Notes under the pieces: model-generated
The model's database searches: none
Seen by the model: the letters and a program-made list of their open reading frames with translations, nothing else
Told to the model about the DNA's origin: nothing
Translations under genes and position numbers: made by a program
Assembly: GCF_900113955.1 (NCBI RefSeq)
Contig: NZ_FORH01000001.1
Location: 114,385-178,384 of the forward strand
DNA: 64,000 nt
Origin: Celeribacter neptunius
Lineage (GTDB): Bacteria > Pseudomonadota > Alphaproteobacteria > Rhodobacterales > Rhodobacteraceae
Direction: 5' to 3'
Shown: positions 34,479 to 42,942 of the stretch, piece after piece
How positions within the stretch are numbered: position 1 is the stretch's first letter
How the letters are laid out: each line of letters starts with the position of its first letter

Positions 34479-35150
34479 ATGCGCAGCTATCAGGAGATTC
34501 TCGACATTGCCGCCGCGCGCAAGGGCGGGGTGGCGGCGGTGCTGGACCATGTGCGGGTGCCGAAAACGCCCGAGGCGCTGGCGGCCATTCCCGGAGATCG
34601 CTGGCTCGCCGAAATGGCGCGGCATATCTTTCAGACCGGCATGTCCTGGAAAGTCGTCGAGGCGAAATGGCCCGGGATCGAGGCGGCGTTCGAGGGCTTT
34701 GACGTGACCCGGATCGCGCATATGTCCGAGGACTGGTTTGATGCGCTGTTGAAAGACACGCGGATCATCCGCTCCGGGGCCAAGCTGCGGGCGATTCAGG
34801 AGAATGCCGAATTCATCGCCCGTGTCGATGCCGAGGAGGGCGGTTTCGCCCGTAAGATCGCCCAATGGCCGGCGGAGGACTATTTCGGTCTTCTGGATTG
34901 GCTGAAGGACAATGGCGCGCGTCTGGGCGGCAATACCGGCGCCTATACGCTGCGGATGATGGGGCGCGATGGCTTCATGCTGAGCAAGGATGTGGTGGCG
35001 CGGTTGATTGCCGAAGGGATCATCGACAAAGCGCCGACATCCAAGCCCGCAAAACGTGCCGTGCAGGAGGCGTTCAACAGCTGGCGCGCCGAGAGCGGCG
35101 AGACGTTCAACACGATTTCGAGCGTGTTGGCGCAGAGTATCGACGGGTGA
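34479..35150 (+). CDS. tag: DNA-3-methyladenine glycosylase I
   Basis: The 223-residue protein belongs to the Tag (methyladenine glycosylase, HhH-GPD-related) family that removes 3-methyladenine from alkylated DNA. Blocks include [62 protein letters not shown] and a C-terminal [35 protein letters not shown]. The ATG at 34479 has CGGAGGA eleven bases upstream. The Zn-binding Cys/His of canonical E. coli Tag are not seen, so it is a divergent Tag-type protein. It is divergent from thrS. An Ada-type alkylation-repair regulator is encoded elsewhere in the window at 59330-60454. Confidence 0.88.
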   Translation: MRSYQEILDIAAARKGGVAAVLDHVRVPKTPEALAAIPGDRWLAEMARHIFQTGMSWKVVEAKWPGIEAAFEGFDVTRIAHMSEDWFDALLKDTRIIRSGAKLRAIQENAEFIARVDAEEGGFARKIAQWPAEDYFGLLDWLKDNGARLGGNTGAYTLRMMGRDGFMLSKDVVARLIAEGIIDKAPTSKPAKRAVQEAFNSWRAESGETFNTISSVLAQSIDG

Positions 35151-35324
35151 GGCGGGGCAGAAGGTGTTCGCGCCGCGCGGCGGCGATCTGCGGTTTGCGC
35201 CTGGAGCCCGATTGTCTGCCCCGCTCATCAGCTCTCTGACCGCCCGACACACATTGCTTCTCCAACCCCGCGCCGCTACGTCTCGAAGACACCCAATATG
35301 TGACCAAACCGACAGGAGCCCCCC

Positions 35325-36068
35325 ATGACCGATTTTCTCGACACGCCCTCCGGGCGCCGCATCGCCTACAACCGTCTCGAGGGCGAGGGCACCGGTGTGG
35401 TGTTCCTGGGCGGGTTCATGTCGGATATGGAAGGTTCGAAAGCCACGGCACTCGAGGCCTGGGCGAAGATGCAGGGGCGGCCTTTCCTGCGCTTCGATTA
35501 TTCCGGTCATGGGGTGAGTTCGGGGGAATTCAGGGACGGTTGCATTGGGGATTGGGCCGAGGATGCCCAGGCTGCGATCGAAAGCCTCACGGAGGGGCCA
35601 CAGATCCTCGTCGGCTCGTCGATGGGCGGCTGGATCTCGCTTCTGATGTGCAAGCGCCTCCATACCCGGGTCGCCGGGCTCGTCACCATCGCTGCGGCGC
35701 CGGATTTCACCGAGGACGGGTTCTGGGCCGGGTTTGATGACGGCGAGCGCCAGACATTGATGCAAGAGGGCGTCGTCATGGTGCCCTCGGACTACGCGGC
35801 GCCCTATCCGATCACCCGCCGCCTGATCGAGGACGGGCGGGATCACTTGATTATGCGCAGCCCGCTGGCGTTGCCCTTCCCGGTGCGTTTCCTGCAAGGC
35901 ACGGCGGACACATCGGTTTCGGTCGAGACCGCGAATGCCCTTCTGGCGCATGCCCAGGGCGGGGATATCCGGCTGACGCTGGTCAAGGGCGCGGATCATT
36001 CCTTCTCGACGCCGGATTGTCTCAAGACCGTTGAAGCGGCGATTTTCGAGGTGCTGGCGCGGATTTGA
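35325..36068 (+). CDS. Alpha/beta hydrolase (ABHD10-like)
   Basis: The 247-residue serine hydrolase carries the nucleophile elbow GSSMGG (GPQILVGSSMGGWISLLM, about residue 97), an oxyanion HG-like segment GVVFLGGFMSDM (about 25-36), an acid in FLQGTADTSVS (about 190) and a His in KGADHSFSTPD (about 226). The pattern DTPSGRRIAYNRLEG...FLGGFMSDMEGSKA resembles the ABHD10 branch, seen in mitochondrial thioesterases and their alphaproteobacterial homologs. GGAG precedes the ATG at 35325. It is followed after 160 bases by a second alpha/beta hydrolase. Confidence 0.9.
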   Translation: MTDFLDTPSGRRIAYNRLEGEGTGVVFLGGFMSDMEGSKATALEAWAKMQGRPFLRFDYSGHGVSSGEFRDGCIGDWAEDAQAAIESLTEGPQILVGSSMGGWISLLMCKRLHTRVAGLVTIAAAPDFTEDGFWAGFDDGERQTLMQEGVVMVPSDYAAPYPITRRLIEDGRDHLIMRSPLALPFPVRFLQGTADTSVSVETANALLAHAQGGDIRLTLVKGADHSFSTPDCLKTVEAAIFEVLARI

Positions 36069-36084
36069 CACCCGGACAAAGCGA

Positions 36085-36152
36085 ACCTTTCGAGGGGTGA
36101 GCGCCTGTCTTGGCGGCAAGAAATTGCATATTTCGCACCTCTCCCGAAAGGT
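36085..36152 (+). repeat. Long-spaced inverted repeat between two hydrolase genes
   Basis: ACCTTTCG (36085-36092) and CGAAAGGT (36145-36152) are exact reverse complements. They continue imperfectly as AGGGGTG and CACCTCTC, with an inner CGCC/GGCG pair. No T run follows on either side. Confidence 0.55.
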
Positions 36153-36228
36153 GCTCTCATCCCGCCTTGACGCCTCGCCGTCGGCGCGCCATGTCAGGAG
36201 GGTTCGATTTTTAACAGGGTGCGCAGTC

Positions 36229-36942
36229 ATGACCGAGAGCCTGGTGCTTCTCCCCGGTTTTCTGGCCGATGGCCGGGTCTTTGCCGATCAGATCACGGAT
36301 CTGAGCCGGGAGAGTGCGGTGATGGTGGCGCCGCTTCTGGGCGAGAGCCTGGTGGAGATGGCCGACCGGGTTCTGGCGCAGGCGCCGCCGAAATTTGCGC
36401 TTGCCGGCCATGATCTCGGGGCCTCGGTGGCCACCGAGATGCTGCGCCGGGCGCCGGGGCGGGTCACCCGGATTGCGCTAATTTCCGGCTCGGCTCAGGC
36501 CGAGCCGCCCAATCTGGCCGCCGCCCGCGAACCACGGATGATCAAGGCCAAGACCGGGCGCTATGGCGAGGTGTTGCTCGAAGAACTGCCCTCGACCACG
36601 CTTTATGACGGGCCGCATCGCGGCGCCATTCGCGACCATTGGATCGATATGGCGATGGAGGCGGGGCTCGAGACCTATCTGGCGCAATCGCGCATCCTGC
36701 AACGCCGCCCGGACCATCAGAACGTGCTGCGCCGGGCCCGCATCCCGGGGTTGGTGATCGGCGGCAAGGCCGACACGATCGCGCCGCCCCGGCGGCAGGA
36801 TTTCATCGCCCAGCTGATGCCGCGCGCCGAGCTCGTGCTGATCGAAAAGGCCGGGCACCTGCCGATGCTGGAAGCGCCCGCCACCGTGTCGCGGGCGCTC
36901 CAGGCCTGGCTCAGGGCCGAGGCGCCCTTCGTGCTGCGCTAA
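36229..36942 (+). CDS. Alpha/beta hydrolase with Asp at the nucleophile elbow
   Basis: The 237-residue protein starts MTESLVLLPGFLADGRVFADQI, an oxyanion-loop pattern of the alpha/beta hydrolase family. The nucleophile elbow reads GHDLGAS (AGHDLGASVATEML, about residue 64) rather than GHSxGG: Asp replaces Ser, as in haloalkane dehalogenases and epoxide hydrolases. The acid is probably in IGGKADTIAPPRR and the His in EKAGHLPMLE. The ATG at 36229 is the family start; an AGGAGGG at 36197 is too far upstream to decide it. Chemistry is uncertain. Confidence 0.85.
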   Translation: MTESLVLLPGFLADGRVFADQITDLSRESAVMVAPLLGESLVEMADRVLAQAPPKFALAGHDLGASVATEMLRRAPGRVTRIALISGSAQAEPPNLAAAREPRMIKAKTGRYGEVLLEELPSTTLYDGPHRGAIRDHWIDMAMEAGLETYLAQSRILQRRPDHQNVLRRARIPGLVIGGKADTIAPPRRQDFIAQLMPRAELVLIEKAGHLPMLEAPATVSRALQAWLRAEAPFVLR

Positions 36943-36977
36943 GTCAGGATCGGGCAGGCGGGCGGGCGCGGGCCGGA

Positions 36978-38267
36978 TTACCCGGCCTTGGCCTCGCTTT
37001 CCGGTGCCACGACATCCTTGCCTCCGACGACTCGCGGACCGGAATTCTGGTCGATGAACTCGAGCACCAGCGGACGGATGTTGTTGCGCCAGCTCTTGCC
37101 GGCGAAAATCCCGTAGTGCCCGGCGCCGGGTTCGAGATGCGAGGCTTTCTTGCTGTCGGGCAGGCCGGTGCAGAGGTCCAGCGCGGCGACGCATTGGCCG
37201 GGGGCGGAAATATCATCCTCTTCGCCTTCGACGGTTTTCACCGCGACATCGGTGATCTTGCCGATATCGACCTGTTTGCCGTTGATGGTGAAGCGGTTCT
37301 GCGCCACCTCGAGGCCTTTGAAAATGCGTTCGACGGTGGAGAGGTAGAATTCGCCGGTCATGTCCATGACGGCAAGATATTCGTCGTAGAACTTGTTGTG
37401 GCGGTCGTGATCCGAGGCCTCGCCCTTGGCGACGCGGCTGATCTGATCGCTGAATGCCTTGGCATGGTTCTCGGCATTCATGGTGATAAACGAGGTGAGC
37501 TGCAACAGGCCCGGGTAGACCTTGCGGCCGACGCCCTTGTATTTGTAGCCGACACGCTGGATCATCGATTGCTCGAGCTGCCCCATGGTGACGCGATTGC
37601 CGAAATCGGTGACCTCCGTCGGGGTGGCATCCGGGTCGATCGGCCCGCCGATGAGGGTCAGCGAGCGCGGCTGGGCCTTGGGGTCTTCCTCGGCGAGATA
37701 GGCGGTGGCGGCGAGCGTCAGCGGGGCCGGCTGGCAGACCGCGATGACATGGGTGTTGGGGCCCAGATATTTCATGAAGTCGACGAGGTAGAGCGTGTAA
37801 TCCTCGACGTCGAACTTGCCTTCGGAGACCGGGATGTCGCGGGCATTGTGCCAATCGGTGATATAGACCTCGCAATCGGGCAGCAGAGAAATCACCGTCG
37901 AGCGCAACAGCGTCGCGTAATGGCCCGACATCGGCGCGACCAGCAGCACGCGGCGCTTCATCTCTTCACGGCCCTGCACCTTGAAATGGATGAGATCGCC
38001 AAAGGCTTTGTTCACCTCGACCTTGACCTCGACCAGATGGTCGCGCCCGTCTTCGCCGACGACGGAGCCGATGCCCCAGTCGGGTTTCGCGACCATGCGG
38101 GAAAAGGCGCGTTCGGTGACCTGACCCCAGGCGGCCAGCCAGCCGAAAGCCGGGTTGGGCATCATGGCGACCGCAGGATAGGAGCCAAGAGCCTGCGCCG
38201 AGGCGCCCAGCCATTGGTTGGTGTTGCGGATCGTTTCCATCATGTCATAGGTGGCCATGAATCGCAT
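36978..38267 (-). CDS. phaZ: Intracellular polyhydroxyalkanoate depolymerase
   Basis: The 429-residue enzyme mobilises stored PHB granules. It has the intracellular PhaZ layout (TIGR01849 type): N-terminal PAFGWLAAWGQVTERAF, then VLLVAPMSGHYATLLRSTV, ITDWHNARDIP and the nucleophile region VIAVCQPAPLTLAATAYLA, where Cys takes the place of Ser as in the Ralstonia enzyme. An acid and a His follow (GEEDDISAPGQCVAA and PGAGHYGIFAGKSWRNNIRP). AGGAGG lies before the ATG at 38267. It is transcribed divergently from phaC, as in other Rhodobacterales. Confidence 0.96.
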   Translation of the reverse strand: MRFMATYDMMETIRNTNQWLGASAQALGSYPAVAMMPNPAFGWLAAWGQVTERAFSRMVAKPDWGIGSVVGEDGRDHLVEVKVEVNKAFGDLIHFKVQGREEMKRRVLLVAPMSGHYATLLRSTVISLLPDCEVYITDWHNARDIPVSEGKFDVEDYTLYLVDFMKYLGPNTHVIAVCQPAPLTLAATAYLAEEDPKAQPRSLTLIGGPIDPDATPTEVTDFGNRVTMGQLEQSMIQRVGYKYKGVGRKVYPGLLQLTSFITMNAENHAKAFSDQISRVAKGEASDHDRHNKFYDEYLAVMDMTGEFYLSTVERIFKGLEVAQNRFTINGKQVDIGKITDVAVKTVEGEEDDISAPGQCVAALDLCTGLPDSKKASHLEPGAGHYGIFAGKSWRNNIRPLVLEFIDQNSGPRVVGGKDVVAPESEAKAG

Positions 38268-38537
38268 GTGCGCCTCCTTGGGCTGTGCCCCTTGTACCTT
38301 TTGCGAAAGTGCCGTGCTTTGCCTGCGCGAAGCACCTTCCCACGGGGCAGGTCTACCGTTATCGTAACTCAAGCGTCTCGAAAAAACTGAACGCAGATTT
38401 TTGAGAACGCCGTGCAACGGGTTGATGTTTCGGGCGTTCCGCAGTCAACTCATAGCGCAAGATTGTTGCGAAACGCTTTAGCATATTCTTACAGCATTTT
38501 GCGATGCTGCAAGTGCAAAAAAATGGGAGGCGGCGAG

Positions 38538-40343
38538 ATGACTGGGGACGGAGAGGTCAAAACGCGCGAAAAACAACAGGATCTGGAGAAGCTCAACACG
38601 AATATCGTGAAGATCGAGGAGCTTTCCAGCCGCCTGGCCGCCGCGCTTGCGCAGAAAAAACCGATTCCGCAATCCTTGCAGGGGCCCGGTCAGGAATTGT
38701 TCATGAAGGCGGCGAGCGCCTATATGGCCGAGATGATGAACAACCCGGCGCGGATCATCGAACATCAGATCGGCCATTGGGGCAAGACGCTCAAACATTA
38801 TGTCGAGGCGCAGCACCGGCTCGGGCAGGGCGATCTGACCCCGCCGCCGGATGACCGACCGAAGGATCGGCGGTTCTCGAATGAATTGTGGGACACCAAC
38901 CCCTATTTCAACTTTCTCAAACAGCAATACATGATGAATGCCGAGGCGATCGAGAGTTCCGTCTCCGGGCTCGAGGGGCTCGAGGAGCGGGATCGCAAGC
39001 GGGTCGGGTATTTCACCCGGCAGATCATCGACATGATGGCGCCGACCAATTTTCTCGCCACCAATCCGGATGCGCTTCAGCGCGCGCTCGAAACCGACGG
39101 TGAGAGCCTCGTTCAGGGGCTTGAGAATCTGGTGCGCGATCTCGAGGATCACCATGGCGAGCCGGTGGTGAATCTGGTCGACAAGAGCGCGTTCAAGGTG
39201 GGGGAGAATCTCGGTGCTTCCGAGGGCTCCGTGGTCTACCGCAACCGCATGTTCGAGCTGATTCAATATGCGCCGCGCACCGAAGAGGTGCACAAGACGC
39301 CGCTTTTGCTGTTCCCGCCCTGGATCAACAAATTCTACATCCTCGACCTGCGCGAGCATAATTCCCTGATCAAATGGATCGTGGAACAGGGCTATACGGT
39401 CTTCGTCGTGTCCTGGGTCAACCCGAACGCGGCCTATGCCGATGTCGGCATGGACGAGTATGTCGAAGAAGGCTTCCTGACTGCGATCGATCAGGTGAAA
39501 CAGATCACCGGTGAGCCGAAGATCAATGTCATCGGCTATTGCATCGCCGGCACCACCCTGTCGATCACGCTCGCCTTGATGAAACAGCGGGGCGATGCTT
39601 CGGTGAAATCCGCGACGTTTTTCACCACCCTCACCGATTTCTCGGATCAGGGCGAGGTCGGGGTCTTTCTCGATGATGATTTCGTCGACGGGATCGAGGC
39701 AGAGGCCAAACGCACCGGCATCATGAGTTCGCTCTACATGAGCCGGACATTCTCCTATCTGCGCTCGAACGATCTGATCTATCAGCCGGCGATCCGCAGC
39801 TACATGCTGGGCCAGACCCCGCCGGCCTTCGATCTTCTGTACTGGAATGGCGATGCCACCGATCTGCCGGGCAAGATGGCGGTGGAATATCTGCGCGGCT
39901 TGTGCCAGCGCGACGAGCTGGCCACCACCGGTTTCCCGATCTGCGGCACCAAGGTGCAGCTCGCGGATGTCGATGTGCCGCTCTGCGCCATCGGGTGCGA
40001 GACCGATCACATCGCCGCCTGGGATGCCTCCTACAACGGTATTCGCAAGATGGGGTCGCAAAACAAGACTTTCATCCTGTCGCAATCCGGTCATATCGCC
40101 GGGATCGTCAACCCGCCGTCGAAGAAGAAATACGGGCATTATACCAACAAGGATCTGACGCTTTCGCCGCAGGAATGGCGCGCGGGGGCGACCTTCCATG
40201 AGGGCTCCTGGTGGCCGCGTTGGGAAAAATGGCTGTCACAAAAGTCGGGCAAAATGATTCCGGCGCGGACCCCGGGCGATTCGGGGCGGGAGATTCTCGC
40301 GCCGGCCCCGGGCACTTACGTGGCGTCACGGGCAACTCTCTGA
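38538..40343 (+). CDS. phaC: Class I poly(3-hydroxyalkanoate) synthase
   Basis: The 601-residue synthase polymerises 3-hydroxybutyryl-CoA. The lipase-like box reads GYCIAG with the catalytic Cys, and the Asp (GCETDHIAAW) and His (SQSGHIAGIVNPP) complete the triad. The N-terminal half (PNPYFNFLKQQYMM-like, RFSNELWDTNPYFNF) is the class I PhaC_N domain; length matches class I. GGGAGG at 38525-38530 sets the ATG at 38538. It is divergent from phaZ and followed by phaP and phaR. Confidence 0.97.
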   Translation: MTGDGEVKTREKQQDLEKLNTNIVKIEELSSRLAAALAQKKPIPQSLQGPGQELFMKAASAYMAEMMNNPARIIEHQIGHWGKTLKHYVEAQHRLGQGDLTPPPDDRPKDRRFSNELWDTNPYFNFLKQQYMMNAEAIESSVSGLEGLEERDRKRVGYFTRQIIDMMAPTNFLATNPDALQRALETDGESLVQGLENLVRDLEDHHGEPVVNLVDKSAFKVGENLGASEGSVVYRNRMFELIQYAPRTEEVHKTPLLLFPPWINKFYILDLREHNSLIKWIVEQGYTVFVVSWVNPNAAYADVGMDEYVEEGFLTAIDQVKQITGEPKINVIGYCIAGTTLSITLALMKQRGDASVKSATFFTTLTDFSDQGEVGVFLDDDFVDGIEAEAKRTGIMSSLYMSRTFSYLRSNDLIYQPAIRSYMLGQTPPAFDLLYWNGDATDLPGKMAVEYLRGLCQRDELATTGFPICGTKVQLADVDVPLCAIGCETDHIAAWDASYNGIRKMGSQNKTFILSQSGHIAGIVNPPSKKKYGHYTNKDLTLSPQEWRAGATFHEGSWWPRWEKWLSQKSGKMIPARTPGDSGREILAPAPGTYVASRATL

Positions 40344-40367
40344 ATTTCCGTAGTTTTGGGTATATTT

Positions 40368-40407
40368 CTGCGGTGCAGCATAAATCTCTTGATTTTCTGC
40401 GCCGCAG
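40368..40407 (+). promoter_or_regulatory. Two PhaR-type operators upstream of phaP
   Basis: CTGC-GGT-GCAG (40368-40378) and CTGC-GCC-GCAG (40397-40407) both fit the CTGC-N3-GCAG site known for Paracoccus/Rhodobacter PhaR. They lie 139-178 bases before phaP and 29 bases apart, so centre to centre is nearly three helical turns. Confidence 0.8.
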
Positions 40408-40545
40408 CATGCATATTCATTGTGCAGAGGCAGAAAACCCGGGCAATCTCCCACCCGGTCCGCCCTGCAGTAATGAGCGAAACCCCGCAGCCGTTGTTTT
40501 GGTAGGGGCCGACTTCGCACTGTGATACCAAAAGGACTATGTGAC

Positions 40546-40986
40546 ATGGCCAAGACCGACGATTTCACCAAGATGATGAAAGACATGATGGGCAACTTCC
40601 CGCTCGACATGTCGGCGATGCAGGAAAGCTTCAAAACCCAGGCGTCCTTCGCCGAGAAAATGTCCAAAGTGGCGATCGAAGCCGCTGAGAAATCCACCGA
40701 GATTTCTTCCAAATGGACCAAGGACACGCTTTCCAAAGTGACCGAGATCACCGCGGTGAAAGAAGAGCCGACCGATTACTCCAAGGCGCTGACCGAGTTT
40801 GCCTCGTCGCAGGCTGAAATGGCCGCCGAGAACATGGCCGCTTTCGCCGAGGTCGCCAAAAAGGTTCAGATGGAAACCGTCGAGCTGATGCTCGCCGCCG
40901 GCAAGGACATGGGTGAGGATCTCACCGCCGCCGCGAAAAAAGCCACCGACGAAGTGACCAAAGCCGCGAAAAAAGCCACCGCCTGA
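40546..40986 (+). CDS. phaP: Phasin, PHB granule-associated protein
   Basis: The 146-residue protein has the phasin pattern: MAKTDDFTKMMKDMMGNFPLDMSAMQESFKTQASFAEKM at the start and a long amphipathic helical body (residues 25-140) ending in a Lys/Ala-rich tail (AAKKATDEVTKAAKKATA) like that of PhaP granule-coating proteins. It binds and coats PHB granules. AAGGA about ten bases upstream sets the ATG at 40546. It lies between phaC and phaR, with two PhaR sites upstream. Confidence 0.95.
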   Translation: MAKTDDFTKMMKDMMGNFPLDMSAMQESFKTQASFAEKMSKVAIEAAEKSTEISSKWTKDTLSKVTEITAVKEEPTDYSKALTEFASSQAEMAAENMAAFAEVAKKVQMETVELMLAAGKDMGEDLTAAAKKATDEVTKAAKKATA

Positions 40987-40994
40987 TCCGGCGC

Positions 40995-41083
40995 TGCATC
41001 GATATTTCGAACCTCTCCCCGCTTTTCCTCCTCCCTGAAAGCGTGGATCTTGAGACGGGCTCCCGAGAGGGGGCCCGTTTTTC
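40995..41083 (+). ncRNA. CCUCCUCCC-loop ('cuckoo'-type) small RNA candidate in the phaP 3' region
   Basis: A 6-bp hairpin, CGCTTT (41020-41025) with AAAGCG (41038-41043), presents CCTCCTCCC (41027-41035) in its loop. It is followed at once by the intrinsic terminator at 41055-41082. This arrangement, an anti-Shine-Dalgarno CCUCCUCCC loop followed by a terminator hairpin, matches the CcsR/cuckoo RNAs of Rhodobacter relatives. Whether a 3'-UTR-derived RNA is released after phaP is inference. Confidence 0.55.
41055..41082 (+). terminator. phaP terminator
   Basis: ACGGGCTCCC (41055-41064) pairs with GGGGGCCCGT (41069-41078, one G-U pair), then TTTT (the last paired T makes a run of five). Confidence 0.9.
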
Positions 41084-41329
41084 GTGTCGCTTGTCGGGCG
41101 GTTTATGCCGCAACAGCATTGCCCTGATATGCTGCGCAGCAAGCCCCCGGATTTCTTTTGCTTTTGTCCGGGGCCTCGCTTAGGCTTGCTGCATTGCCAA
41201 TAAGGTTTCGTGGGAAACGCACCATCCGGGATGACCGTGAAGCGCTGCAGCGCAACTGTAGATTGCGCGGCGTGGGTCTGGCCTCGGTGTACGGTCGCAC
41301 GAAACGCGCCTAAGGGAGGGGAGCCCAAC

Positions 41330-41887
41330 ATGGCCGCTGACAAGAAAACGACTGACAAGAACGCTCCGTTGCTGATCAAGCGCTACGCCTCGCGTCGTCT
41401 CTACAACACCGAGACTTCGGATTATGTGACGCTGGAAGATATTTCCGGTTTCATCCGCGAGGGCCGCGATGTGCAGATCGTCGATCTCAAATCCGGCGAC
41501 GACCTGACGCGGCAATATCTGCTGCAGATCATCGCCGAACATGAAAGCCGCGGTGAAAGCGTGTTGCCGCTGGACGTGCTGACCGATCTGGTGCGCAGCT
41601 ACACCACCGATATTCAATCCGTCGTGCCGCAATTCCTGGCCCAGAGCTTCGAAATGCTGCGTCAGGGACAGGAGCAGATGATGCAGAATATCGGCACGCA
41701 ACTGCCGGGCTTCGAAGCCCTGCAAGCGCAACAGGAAGCCTTTTTGAAAGCCATGACCGGCGGCATGGGTGGTATGGGTGCGGGCTGGTCCGCGCCGACG
41801 AAGGAGCCGGCCGAGGGAAAGGAAGACCTTGGCGAGATCAAGAAACAGCTGGCCGAGCTGCAGGACAAACTGTCGAAGATGCAGTGA
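41330..41887 (+). CDS. phaR: PHB synthesis repressor PhaR
   Basis: The 185-residue repressor begins with the PHB_acc_N domain: APLLIKRYASRRLYNTETSDYVTLEDISGFIREGRDVQIVDLKSGDDLTRQYLLQIIAEHE (about 12-72). The PHB_acc repeat follows (VLTDLVRSYTTDIQSVVPQFLAQSFEMLRQGQEQMM). PhaR binds PHB granules and DNA, and represses phaP and itself until granules titrate it. A tail rich in Gly/Met (MTGGMGGMG) and a short coiled-coil end (LGEIKKQLAELQDKLSKM) complete it. GGGAGGGGAG precedes the ATG at 41330. Confidence 0.95.
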   Translation: MAADKKTTDKNAPLLIKRYASRRLYNTETSDYVTLEDISGFIREGRDVQIVDLKSGDDLTRQYLLQIIAEHESRGESVLPLDVLTDLVRSYTTDIQSVVPQFLAQSFEMLRQGQEQMMQNIGTQLPGFEALQAQQEAFLKAMTGGMGGMGAGWSAPTKEPAEGKEDLGEIKKQLAELQDKLSKMQ

Positions 41888-41911
41888 GGCGTCCCTGACG
41901 ACGAAGATCAG

Positions 41912-41946
41912 AAACCCCGGCTGTCGCGTCGGGGTTTTCTTTTTTC
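41912..41946 (+). terminator. phaR terminator
   Basis: AAACCCCG (41912-41919) pairs with CGGGGTTT (41930-41937), followed by TCTTTTTTC. Confidence 0.85.
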
Positions 41947-41997
41947 TGACAAGCTTTTCCCCTATTCAGGGACCAAACGAAACCTCGGGGGCTGCGG

Positions 41998-42942
41998 ATG
42001 AGTGACAAGGTCGGGAAATTGACTCTTTGGGGGGTGGAAGTGTTTCTCGCCGTGGCCGAAGAGGGATCGGTTTCCGCCGCGGCGAAACGCCTGGGGGCCT
42101 CGCCCTCGGCGGTGTCGCAACAGATTTCCAATCTGGAAACCGCGCTGGGCTCCGAGCTGATGAACCGGCGCGAACGCCCGATGACCCTGACCCAGGCGGG
42201 GCGGGTGCTCAGAAGGCGGGCTCAGACTATCCTCTTGGAGGCGGCGCGGGCACGCTCCGAAATTGCCGGGCTGGATCTCAATCATCTCGGACATTTGCGG
42301 CTTGGCATGGTCGAGGATTTCGAATCTTCGGTGACACCGCTGTTGATCGCGCAGATGGCGGATCGGCTGACCGGGACCCGGTTCGAGTTGGAAACCGGCC
42401 CGTCGCACCGGCTGCTGGATCGTCTGGAACATCGTGCCCTCGATGTCATTGTTGCCGCCGAGATCAAGGATGGGCTCGATTGGTCGGAAAGCCATCCGCT
42501 GTTGCAGGACCCGTTTGTCGCCGTGGTGCCGAAAGGCCGGCATGAGGCGATCACGGCCCTGCCGCTCATTCAGTATACCCGGCGCCATGCCATGGGGCGG
42601 ATGCTGGCGGAGCATTTGTCGGAGCAGGGGATGCCGCTCACCCATCGCTTTGAACTCGACAGTTACCGGGCGATGATCGCCATGGTGGCGGGGGGCTCCG
42701 GCTGGACCATCCTGTCGTCGCTGGGGGTGTTGAACGCGGGGCGCTATGCCACGGAGATCGAGGTCATCCCGCTGCCCACCGCGCCGCTGTCGCGACGGAT
42801 CTCGCTCACCGTGCGGCAAGACGGCATGTCGGAGATCGCCCAGGAGATCGAGGATCAGCTCAGGCCGCTTCTGAACACCCATGTGGTCGAGGCGGTGGTG
42901 GCGCGCTACCCGTGGCTTGGGGGCTATCTCAAACTGTTGTAG
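41998..42942 (+). CDS. LysR-family transcriptional regulator
   Basis: The 314-residue protein has a LysR winged helix-turn-helix at residues 7-67 (LTLWGVEVFLAVAEEGSVSAAAKRLGASPSAVSQQISNLETALGSELMNRRERPMTLTQAG). An effector domain follows (about 100-295, LGHLRLGMVEDFESSVTPLLIAQMADRLTG). The QISNLE and VEVFLAVAEEGSVSAAA patterns resemble regulators of amino-acid or organic-acid genes, but no target is clear. It is downstream of phaR and separated by a terminator, and the DegT gene converges from the other side across a 285-base gap. Confidence 0.92.
   Translation: MSDKVGKLTLWGVEVFLAVAEEGSVSAAAKRLGASPSAVSQQISNLETALGSELMNRRERPMTLTQAGRVLRRRAQTILLEAARARSEIAGLDLNHLGHLRLGMVEDFESSVTPLLIAQMADRLTGTRFELETGPSHRLLDRLEHRALDVIVAAEIKDGLDWSESHPLLQDPFVAVVPKGRHEAITALPLIQYTRRHAMGRMLAEHLSEQGMPLTHRFELDSYRAMIAMVAGGSGWTILSSLGVLNAGRYATEIEVIPLPTAPLSRRISLTVRQDGMSEIAQEIEDQLRPLLNTHVVEAVVARYPWLGGYLKLL

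Larger units (their letters stand above)
40987..41329 (+). other. Intergenic region between phaP and phaR
   Basis: About 340 bases. It holds the CCTCCTCCC hairpin and the phaP terminator (to 41082), then TGC-rich motifs GCTGCGCAGC (41131-41140) and the 12-bp palindrome GCGCTGCAGCGC (41242-41253) before phaR. The latter are plausible PhaR autoregulatory sites, though they deviate from CTGC-N3-GCAG. Confidence 0.6.

Noticed and set aside
36639..38390. A 583-residue plus-strand ORF opposite phaZ
   Set aside because: It is a shadow of the minus-strand phaZ gene, which has clear depolymerase motifs, and it overlaps an alpha/beta hydrolase gene out of frame.
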